The position numbers and the translations under genes were made by a program. 40,221 nucleotides of DNA from an uncultured Bacteroidia bacterium (GTDB lineage Bacteria; Bacteroidota; Bacteroidia; Bacteroidales; Prolixibacteraceae). The notes under the pieces are model-generated. The model was not told the origin of the DNA. It saw nothing but the letters and a program-made list of their open reading frames with translations, and ran no database searches. Positions 34,318 to 40,221 of the stretch are shown in pieces; the stretch's first letter is position 1; the number at the start of each line of letters is the position of its first letter. The stretch is taken from positions 1 through 40,221 of the forward strand of contig CAIXCY010000176.1 of assembly GCA_903918045.1 (NCBI GenBank), in the 5' to 3' direction.

Positions 34318-34431
34318 AATACTTTACTGTTAGCATTGGTTATGACAGGATTATTGGTAATGCCCTTCATCTTTCCCGCTATTTTTTATGGGCTGCCCAG
34401 GAACCCTGATTCATTTAAATGGAACCGTTGA
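34318..34431 (+). pseudogene. remnant of a second membrane AraC-type regulator
   Basis: About 38 codons with no start, read directly after the DUF4402 stop: LLLALVMTGLLVMPFIFP, then AIFYGLPRNPDSFKWNR and TGA. The stretch MPFIFPAIFYGLPRNP matches SPFFFPEILYGLPRVP at the end of the membrane domain of the intact regulator at 32127. The helix-turn-helix part is absent. It is therefore a decayed paralogue, which suggests that a regulator-DUF4402 unit was once duplicated in tandem. Confidence 0.65.
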
Positions 34432-34543
34432 TTAATCGTAAAATTATTCGTCGTAAATTAGGTAATCGAGAAAACTTCAAGAATTTACAATACCTTTTAT
34501 TATTTTATTACGTAGGTCATTAACTTTCTCTTTGTTCATAATT

Positions 34544-35014
34544 TTATGATTTGCGTATAAATATCTTGATTGTAAATTTCAATTTCCCAAAATTATGGAA
34601 ACCTTCAGCAATTAATTTGGTAGGCGCTTCTGAGCAGTCAAAAATTATCCAATAATCACATATTGGCTTATATATTTTTGAAAGATTCTCTAATCCATTG
34701 TAGTATCTTCTTTGGATGGTTTCTTCCTGAATACTATGTCCTCCTGTTAAAACTCTGGACCTTACTCGCTCGATTGCCAGAGCAACTGAACTAAGCCAAA
34801 AATAAACTAAAGTCACAAAATAACCTTTTTACTGTGCTTCTTTAAGAGAGTGGCCATATGTTCTGGCCGACAAGGTAGTTTCAAAAGCAAAATCCTCATT
34901 CTCTTTAATTGGTCTAAAACGGGGTATCTGTTTCATTTCTTTAATTCTTTTAGTCCCTGAAATCATCAAATATCTGAATCCGATGTTCAAGGTGTTTGCC
35001 TTTTCGACGTAGAT
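34544..35014 (-). pseudogene. zeta-toxin-like P-loop ATPase, inactivated fragment
   Basis: The - strand frame carries family landmarks of the zeta-toxin-like kinases found in Bacteroidota: TKRIKEMKQ, then ENEDFAFETTLSARTY, KEAQ-stop-KGYFVTLVYFWLSS, ALAIERVRSRVLTGGHSIQ, RRYYNGLENLSKIY and CDYWIIFDCSEAPTKLIAEG. An in-frame TAA (34831-34829) replaces what is probably a Lys codon (AAA), and the N-terminal Walker A region is missing; another in-frame stop lies at about 35017. Intact members phosphorylate a nucleotide-sugar or similar substrate as toxins. This copy should be inactive. A downstream GTG at 34816 could open only the last 90 codons. Confidence 0.7.
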
Positions 35015-35091
35015 TTATCAAACCACATTTGGTAGTTTAGAAAAAACCAATTCTATTCGTTCGATATAGGGTTAATTATATTGCCCATTGA

Positions 35092-35124
35092 ACTCCTCTA
35101 TTTTCTGGAGGAGTATATTTTTTT
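35092..35124 (+). terminator. hairpin with T-tract
   Basis: ACTCCTC (35092-35098) and GAGGAGT (35108-35114) pair around a 9-nt loop, followed by ATATTTTTTT. It could stop read-through from the first DUF4402 gene or be left over from a lost gene. Confidence 0.5.
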
Positions 35125-35192
35125 AGACCAGACAGCTTCCCAATGCACTTAAACTCTATTTTTCAAGTATAAATTAACGACAAAGCAGAAAC

Positions 35193-35222
35193 CTTGGTGC
35201 AAAATCGGGATAATGCACCAAG
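35193..35222. promoter_or_regulatory. 9-bp inverted repeat upstream of the second DUF4402 gene
   Basis: CTTGGTGCA (35193-35201) and TGCACCAAG (35214-35222) are perfect arms with a 12-nt spacer containing AAATCGGG. It lies about 90 nt before the ATG, so it could be an operator. A weaker TGGTT/AACCA pair around a similar AAAATCGAGG core lies upstream of the first DUF4402 gene. Confidence 0.35.
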
Positions 35223-35313
35223 CTAAGGCCCGAAAACCTTTTTTTTCAATTCTTCAACCCGCAACTTTGCAGAATTATTTATTTAATCATTTAACATTTT
35301 AAAAATTAGAATT

Positions 35314-35835
35314 ATGAAAACAAGTTTGAAAATTTTCGCGGTAGTTGCAGTTTTATTTTTAACTACAGGTAATTTGTTCGCTCAAAGTAAGGTATCGGCT
35401 AATGCAGCAGCCAACATTTTACCATCTATTCAATGTTCCAAAGCAATAACTGGTACAGCCGGGGATTTAAATTTTGGTGATATTATTCCGGGAACAGTTG
35501 CAGGCGTAGTAAATATTGCCGCTACTCTTGCAGGAGCACGGTCACAACCTGATGCTAATACTACGCTGGTTGCGACCAATGTTGGTCATTCTGCCGGATT
35601 TAACATAACCGGTTCACCTTCAACAGTTGTTCATGTGTCATTTACAAGTGGAACGATTATTCTTACTGATGGTGGTAGCAATACGATGGGATGTACTTTG
35701 GCTCTTTCCGCTGCAGCTCCGACGTTAACCGCTGGAGGTATGACTACTGTTTATGTAGGAGGTGCTCTTAACGTTGCAATTGGACAGGCAGTAGGAGTAT
35801 ATACAGCTCCATTTGAATTAAATGCCCAGTATTAA
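35314..35835 (+). CDS. DUF4402 fibre subunit (paralogue 2)
   Basis: 173-aa exported DUF4402 protein. Signal peptide at about 1-23 (AVVAVLFLTTGNLFAQ). It shares with paralogue 1 the SANAAANILPSI start, DLNFGDIIPG, VGHSAGFNI, NTMGCTLALS and the C-terminal GVYTAPFELNAQY. Two cysteines (IQCSK and GCTL) are in the same places as in paralogue 1, so a disulphide is likely. The C-terminal alternating pattern with Gly 13 from the end and terminal Tyr resembles the chaperone-binding strand of usher pilins. It is probably the major or alternate subunit. It is followed by a strong hairpin terminator, so subunit mRNA may be made in excess over the chaperone and usher. Confidence 0.87.
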   Translation: MKTSLKIFAVVAVLFLTTGNLFAQSKVSANAAANILPSIQCSKAITGTAGDLNFGDIIPGTVAGVVNIAATLAGARSQPDANTTLVATNVGHSAGFNITGSPSTVVHVSFTSGTIILTDGGSNTMGCTLALSAAAPTLTAGGMTTVYVGGALNVAIGQAVGVYTAPFELNAQY

Positions 35836-35856
35836 TTGAAAATACTTCGGTGAGGT

Positions 35857-35902
35857 AAAAAAAAGAGGCTGTTTCAAATGGTGATTACAGCTTCTTTTTT
35901 TT
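35857..35902. terminator. terminator after DUF4402 paralogue 2
   Basis: An A-rich arm with AGAGGCTGT (35857-35872) pairs with ACAGCTTC and T8 (35887-35902), with one mismatch. It may be leaky and set a subunit-to-assembly-gene ratio. Confidence 0.75.
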
Positions 35903-36005
35903 CATCTTTTAAGAAACAGGAGTGTTTTATTAAATGAATAACTGCTCGCCGATTTTCTATACTGCTTTGGTTTTAAAGTATAAATTGCATTAAAAATTAT
36001 TTTGA

Positions 36006-36833
36006 ATGAAAAAATTTTTCCTATTTCTTTTATTCTCTTCACTATTTTATTGTGGATTTGCGCAGGGTGATTTATTGGTCTCTCCAACACGAATAGTTTT
36101 TGAAGGTAAAAAACTTAACCAGGAAATCGTTTTAGTGAATACAGGCCGCGATACTGCCATATATAATGTCTCTTTTATTCAAAACAGGGTAAAGGATGAT
36201 GGCGCTTATGAGAGGATCGAGAAACCAGATTCAGGACAATTTTTTACCGCGGATTATGTCCGTTTTTTCCCAAGGACGTTTATTCTGGCACCTAAACGGC
36301 CTCAGATTTTGAGAATGCAGTTCAGGAGGACCCCCGACATGAAGGACGGAGAATACCGGTCACATTTGTATTTTCGTGCAGAGCCACAAAAGAAGGAATT
36401 GGGAGCCCCTTCCGTGACAGTTGCCGGGAATTCCGGAATTAAAATAAATATTATCCCGATCTACGGAGTAACTATTCCGGTAATTATCCGTTACGGGAAT
36501 GTTGAGGCAAAGGTTAACCCGGGTGATCTCAGCCTGGAAATGAAGAATGATACTACGGCTATACTTCGGTTCACCCTTAAAAGGGAAGGGAACAGCTCGG
36601 TCTGGGGAAATATTCATGTTTTATATAATAATCCTGATAATAAAGGTGTTATCTTAACAGTGATGAATGGAATTGCACTTTATACGCCAAATAAGTTCAG
36701 AACATTTGAAATAGAATTGAGTAAGCCACCTCACGTTGATTTTAAGACCGGTAAGATTATTGTTCGTTACAGCAGTGAAAATGATGCTAAACCGGAAGTG
36801 TTTTCAACCAAAGAACTTCTGTTAGGAAAATAA
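36006..36833 (+). CDS. PapD-like periplasmic fimbrial chaperone
   Basis: 275-aa exported chaperone. Signal peptide at about 1-20 (FFLFLLFSSLFYCGFAQ). The first Ig-like domain starts GDLLVSPTRIVFEGKKLNQE; R29 in SPTR corresponds to PapD Arg8. It continues with VRFFPRTFILAPKRPQILRMQFRR, a typical PapD E-F region. K146 in SGIKINIIPIYGVTIPVIIR corresponds to PapD Lys112 on strand G1. The second domain (about 160-275) is a beta-sandwich (AILRFTLKREGNSSVWGNI, FRTFEIELSK). The two basic residues anchor the subunit C-terminus in known chaperones. F1-G1 loop length is intermediate. It lies between DUF4402 subunits and the usher-like gene, giving a complete chaperone-usher set. Confidence 0.85.
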   Translation: MKKFFLFLLFSSLFYCGFAQGDLLVSPTRIVFEGKKLNQEIVLVNTGRDTAIYNVSFIQNRVKDDGAYERIEKPDSGQFFTADYVRFFPRTFILAPKRPQILRMQFRRTPDMKDGEYRSHLYFRAEPQKKELGAPSVTVAGNSGIKINIIPIYGVTIPVIIRYGNVEAKVNPGDLSLEMKNDTTAILRFTLKREGNSSVWGNIHVLYNNPDNKGVILTVMNGIALYTPNKFRTFEIELSKPPHVDFKTGKIIVRYSSENDAKPEVFSTKELLLGK

Positions 36834-36903
36834 ATCAGGTATATATTTTGCCTTATTTGCCTGTTTAACAGAGAAGTAAACCTTGCTAAAATTGTGATTA
36901 ATA

Positions 36904-37377
36904 ATGCTTCACATAAAAACAACGGGTATTTTTTTAATCCTGCTATTTTTCTTTAATCCGGATTTATACTGCCAATCTCTTGAAGTTGTTCAATCTGAGA
37001 GCTTAAATTTTGGTGAGTTTACCAATATCGGAAGCGGAAATATTACACTTGGATATAATGATAATATTAGCACTTCAGGTAATGTTATACTACTTGGAGC
37101 CAATTATCATTCGGCTGCACTTCGGCTTGCAATTACAGCTCAGCGTACAGTGAGTATTTACTTTCTGCCAGGCCAAATGCTGAAAAGAACGGGCGGCACC
37201 GAAACTATGGCAATAACTATCGGGCCCTCCGATCGAAGAAGTAGTTTCATTGCTTTGCCCCTGCCTGCAGAAAATATTGTGAAAGTGGGTGGTATTATTA
37301 ATGTTGGATCACCCTTTTCGACCCCCCCCGGAGCCTACACCGGACAATTTGAAGTCGAATTTACGATAGAGAATTAG
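36904..37377 (+). CDS. DUF4402-like subunit adjacent to the usher (possible minor/tip/base subunit)
   Basis: 157-aa exported protein, divergent DUF4402. Signal peptide at about 1-23 (IFLILLFFFNPDLYCQ). The mature part starts SLEVVQSESLNFGEFTNIGSG, contains the SAALRLAITAQRTVSIYFLPG core strand, and ends GAYTGQFEVEFTIEN, similar to the GxYTxxFxLxAxY ends of the other two. It lacks the two cysteines of the major subunits; its only Cys is in the signal peptide. It is 7 nt from the usher gene and 70 nt after the chaperone gene, so it is co-transcribed with both. It may be a base/anchor or terminal subunit; the role is inferred from position only. Confidence 0.78.
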   Translation: MLHIKTTGIFLILLFFFNPDLYCQSLEVVQSESLNFGEFTNIGSGNITLGYNDNISTSGNVILLGANYHSAALRLAITAQRTVSIYFLPGQMLKRTGGTETMAITIGPSDRRSSFIALPLPAENIVKVGGIINVGSPFSTPPGAYTGQFEVEFTIEN

Positions 37378-37384
37378 CACATAA

Positions 37385-40039
37385 ATGATCCTCAGTGAAT
37401 TTAATACCGAAAACTTTAGAATTTATTACCGGGTCCCGATAAAAAGGATCCGGCGATTTTGTGTAAAATATCTTTTATTACTGGTATTTATTACCCTGCC
37501 GCCTTTAATGGTTTTCTCCGGTGAAATTAAATCAAAATCATTGGAAGAAATAAGCATTATTCTGAATGTCAAAGGGATTGGAAAGTTCAATGTAAACGCC
37601 GTTTATGCCGTCGATAGTTTATATTTATCTATAACAGATGTTTTTCAGCTATTGCGAATCGATCAAAATGTGTCTGTATTTAACGATACAATAGCCGGAT
37701 TCTTTGTTTCCGAAAAATTTCATTATTCCATCAACTATTCGGATCAGAAAATCAGGATCGGTGATCAAATCTTCAAAGCAACAAAACTGGATTTGATTAA
37801 AACCGAATCAGGTTTGTACATTAGCCAAAATATGCTTGGAAAGGCATTTGGCCTGTACTGTACCTTCGACAAGGAGTTAATGATGGTGGAAATGCAGACA
37901 GAGACTGAACTTCCCGCTATCAAGGAGATGAAGCAACTGGCAATCCGTAATAATATTAATCGTCTTGCCGGCAAAATCAGTGCAGATACGTTATCTGAAC
38001 GAAGGTGTCATCTCTTTAACGGGGGCATGGCAGACTGGATGGTTTCTTCAACACGAAGTTCACTGAGCAAATCTCAGAATCAGGCCAAAATCGGCCTTGG
38101 CGCCGAAGTTCTGTATGGTGAAACCAATATTTATTTGAATTATAACAGCAGCTCAGAATTTGATCTTAAAAAGCAAGTTTGCCTATGGCGATGGGTAGAT
38201 AACAGCCAGACTGTTTTCAGGCAAATTCAGGTTGGCAGTATTAGTAATAATGCTATAACAACAATCCGAGAACCTGTATTGGGCATGATGATTACCAATA
38301 CTCCCACAACTTACCGAAGTACCTATGGCACATTTACCTACAGCGATTTTATTGAGCCGAACTGGACTGTTGAGCTTTATGTGAATAACTCATTAGTCGA
38401 TTATGCATCAACGGATGCATCAGGCTATTACAAATTTGACGTACCCCTTGTATATGGCTATTCGGATGTGAAGCTAAAGTTTTTCGGCCCTTATGGCGAG
38501 GAGCAGATAAAAGAACAGCACATAAATATCCCTTTTAATTTCATACCGAAGGGGGAGTTGGAATATTCTCTTCAGTCAGGGGAAGTTATGGATCAGGCTC
38601 ATTCGCTTTTCAGCAGGGGTAAAGCAAATTATGGAATAAGCAAATCAATTACAGTAGGTGGTGGTGCGGAATATTTATCTTCCCTTCAAAATACAAAAAT
38701 TATTCCTTTTATAAATAGCTCTGCATCGCTTTTGAATGGAGTATTGCTCAATGCTGAATATTTTCATCAGGTAAGGGCAAAAGCAGATGTGAGTTATATG
38801 TCAAAAGCAAATCTTGCCATTCATCTTGAATTTCAAAAATATAACCCTAACCAGACCGTCATCAGCTATGACGCAGGAGACGAAGTGAAATTTAGTATAA
38901 ACAGCCCCTATAAAGTTTTTAACAATACAGGATCAATCAGCCTGGCATATAGTAAAAAGCAGTATGCTCCTTCTGTGTGGCAGAATACATCCCAACTAAC
39001 CACCTCAACCCGGATAGGAAGATTTAGCTCAAATATTAACACGATTATCAAATGGCAGGAGAAGCAGATTGGCTCCTTTATTTCAAATCTGGGTTTGAAT
39101 TACAGACTTGACCGAAGATACAATTTTCACACAATGGCGATGTTTGATTTAAGTAAACAAGAATTAACAAATATAGTGTCATCAATCGAACGCCGTATAA
39201 ATGACGAGTTTAATATTTCGCTTTCCTTAGACAACAATTTTACTTCAAACCAGCCGGGAGTTTCTTTTTCACTTCAGTATAATTTACCTTTTGCTCAAAC
39301 GCGTCTGTCATCAAATATCAGGAAAAATAACATAGAAACCGGTCAGGGTGCAAATGGCAGTTTTGTTTATGACCCGAAAAACAAATACATTCATGCCACC
39401 ACTCAAAATACTGTTGGAATGGGTGCTATCACAATAATCCCATTTCTGGATATTAACCAAAATGGGATAAGAGACAGCAACGAACATCTTGTCGCGGATG
39501 TTGAGGTACAATCGCAAGGCGGCCGGATTATGGAAAGCAGGAATGACACACTAATCAGAATAACAGGTCTGGAGCTTTATACCGGTCATTTGATTGAGTT
39601 CAGGGAAAGTAAATTAAAGAATATCTCCTGGCAGATTAAACAAAAAGTGATCAAGGTTTTTCCCGATCCCAATCAGGTCAAGCAAATTTTTCTACCCATA
39701 CTCCCGATGGGAGAAGCTTTTGGAGTTGTGTACATTAAGAAAAATAATGTCGAGGTAGGTCAGGGACAAATTTCTGTCAGCTTTTATAAAAGTGATGGGA
39801 CAAAAGTTGCTAATACGATGTCAGAGTCAGACGGATATTTTTCACATCTCGGATTTGCTCCGGGGAACTATTACGCGAAGTTGGACAAATTGCAAATGCA
39901 GCGTCTTAATATGACTGCCGAAGCTGATAGTATCCCTTTTACTATAAGACCATCAGAAGACGGGGATCTGGTTAATAACCTAGTTTTAAAACTTTTGCCT
40001 TCTGAAAGTTTAACTTTTAAACCTAATATTACGAATTAG
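37385..40039 (+). CDS. usher-like outer-membrane assembly protein
   Basis: 884-aa exported protein read as a fimbrial usher. An N-terminal extension (about 1-30) is followed by the hydrophobic signal KYLLLLVFITLPPLMVFSG. Residues about 47-195 form a periplasmic N-terminal domain (VKGIGKFNVNAVYAVDSLYL, FFVSEKFHYSINYSDQKI). From about 215 there are many amphipathic beta-strands, including a plug-like Ig insertion at about 310-385 (TVELYVNNSLVDYASTDASG, then YYKFDVPLVYGYSDVKLKFFG), as in PapC/CfaC-type ushers. The barrel continues to about 680. The C-terminal beta domains include FLDINQNGIRDSNE (a calcium-loop-like motif at about 687-700) and a carboxypeptidase-like repeat (SESDGYFSHLGFAPGNYYAKL). 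It starts 7 nt after the third DUF4402 gene. Similarity to proteobacterial ushers is low, so the call needs structure comparison. Confidence 0.75.
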   Translation: MILSEFNTENFRIYYRVPIKRIRRFCVKYLLLLVFITLPPLMVFSGEIKSKSLEEISIILNVKGIGKFNVNAVYAVDSLYLSITDVFQLLRIDQNVSVFNDTIAGFFVSEKFHYSINYSDQKIRIGDQIFKATKLDLIKTESGLYISQNMLGKAFGLYCTFDKELMMVEMQTETELPAIKEMKQLAIRNNINRLAGKISADTLSERRCHLFNGGMADWMVSSTRSSLSKSQNQAKIGLGAEVLYGETNIYLNYNSSSEFDLKKQVCLWRWVDNSQTVFRQIQVGSISNNAITTIREPVLGMMITNTPTTYRSTYGTFTYSDFIEPNWTVELYVNNSLVDYASTDASGYYKFDVPLVYGYSDVKLKFFGPYGEEQIKEQHINIPFNFIPKGELEYSLQSGEVMDQAHSLFSRGKANYGISKSITVGGGAEYLSSLQNTKIIPFINSSASLLNGVLLNAEYFHQVRAKADVSYMSKANLAIHLEFQKYNPNQTVISYDAGDEVKFSINSPYKVFNNTGSISLAYSKKQYAPSVWQNTSQLTTSTRIGRFSSNINTIIKWQEKQIGSFISNLGLNYRLDRRYNFHTMAMFDLSKQELTNIVSSIERRINDEFNISLSLDNNFTSNQPGVSFSLQYNLPFAQTRLSSNIRKNNIETGQGANGSFVYDPKNKYIHATTQNTVGMGAITIIPFLDINQNGIRDSNEHLVADVEVQSQGGRIMESRNDTLIRITGLELYTGHLIEFRESKLKNISWQIKQKVIKVFPDPNQVKQIFLPILPMGEAFGVVYIKKNNVEVGQGQISVSFYKSDGTKVANTMSESDGYFSHLGFAPGNYYAKLDKLQMQRLNMTAEADSIPFTIRPSEDGDLVNNLVLKLLPSESLTFKPNITN

Positions 40040-40221
40040 GTTATTTTAGAAGCCAGAATATTTAACAATCTAACTAATGACCCCGTCAGGGGCAGGCCTG
40101 AAATTACAGACCTTGATTCCAGGAAAATAGCTTATCGGCACAACTAAAATTTAAATAATTTTTTCTTTACAACAGATCTCTTTGTTGTCGGGGTTTTAAA
40201 CCACTCATTTATTCATTGTCC
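40040..40221. other. downstream end of window, no gene seen
   Basis: 182 nt after the usher stop. It contains CCCC-GTCA-GGGG at about 40081-40093, too short and without a T-tract to call a terminator. No reading frame or promoter is supported. Confidence 0.5.

Larger units (their letters stand above)
34313..35313. other. 1-kb gap with two broken genes, a terminator-like hairpin and an inverted repeat
   Basis: No intact gene. In order: tail of an AraC-type regulator (+, 34318-34431), AT-rich sequence with nothing recognised (34432-34543), a zeta-toxin-like pseudogene (-, 34544-35014), a hairpin with T-tract (35092-35124), a 9-bp inverted repeat (35193-35222) and the leader of the second DUF4402 gene. 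Confidence 0.7.

Noticed and set aside
34544-34816. 90-codon frame starting at GTG 34816 as an intact small gene
   Set aside because: The frame continues upstream beyond a TAA with matching family motifs, so it is the tail of a broken zeta-toxin-like gene.
40081-40093. CCCC-GTCA-GGGG as a terminator after the usher gene
   Set aside because: A 4-bp stem without U-tract is too weak.
1-40221. CRISPR array, rRNA, SusC/SusD pair, or type V (FimA/Mfa1) pilus genes
   Set aside because: Looked for regularly spaced repeats, rRNA stretches, TonB-dependent receptor motifs and FimA/Mfa1-type lipoproteins; none seen in the window.

Overview
The window looks like a chromosomal segment of a Bacteroidota bacterium, probably Bacteroidales/Marinilabiliales-like. 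Evidence: -7 boxes of the TAnnTTTG type (for example upstream of tRNA-Val, with TTTG exactly 19 nt before it), weak or absent Shine-Dalgarno sequences, lipoprotein and secreted glycan hydrolases (GH127, GH95, GH51), DUF4402 proteins, an LptC of the Bacteroidota type, and an 82-aa DNA-binding protein family that I associate with this phylum. The species cannot be fixed from the sequence.

Layout. (1) About 1-8.9 kb, + strand: a hemicellulose/pectin side-chain catabolic cluster. It holds GH127 (5' end outside the window), a phytanoyl-CoA-dioxygenase-like oxygenase, a sugar isomerase/epimerase-like TIM barrel, a GH95 lipoprotein, a GH51 arabinofuranosidase and a LacI regulator. Several genes overlap by 4 nt. 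No SusC/SusD pair is in view. (2) 9.1-15.1 kb, - strand: housekeeping operon nadB-nadC-coaX-lptC-ppiD (NAD and CoA precursors, LPS export, periplasmic folding), ending at a very strong bidirectional terminator. (3) 15.3-18.9 kb: a 78-aa LOTUS/OST-HTH-like protein, an OmpR-type two-component system, and a divergent His/Met/Pro-rich exported protein separated from it by phased TTAAC repeats. (4) 19.0-23.1 kb, - strand: Tat-exported Gfo/Idh/MocA oxidoreductase, endonuclease/exonuclease/phosphatase-family protein, beta-helix lipoprotein. (5) 23.2-29.1 kb: a cell-wall recycling locus with an SSS transporter and NamZ (exo-muramidase), and divergently a NagZ-type GH3 followed by a beta-lactamase-fold hydrolase. 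These last two are split by a 12-A run that shifts the frame of what is normally one fused protein. (6) 29.3-31.5 kb: DNA-binding protein, tRNA-Val(UAC), another serine hydrolase.

(7) 31.5 kb to the end is visibly more AT-rich and accessory in character. It holds a membrane-anchored AraC-type regulator, two paralogous DUF4402 subunits, a PapD-like chaperone, a third DUF4402 protein and an 884-aa usher-like outer-membrane protein. Together these read as a chaperone-usher-type surface fibre system in a phylum whose described pili are mainly of the type V (FimA/Mfa1) kind. Between the genes lie decayed pieces: a second AraC-type regulator tail, a zeta-toxin-like ATPase broken by a TAA codon, possible IS66 transposase scraps and an unidentified C-terminal remnant. 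The region has therefore been built by duplication, insertion and loss.
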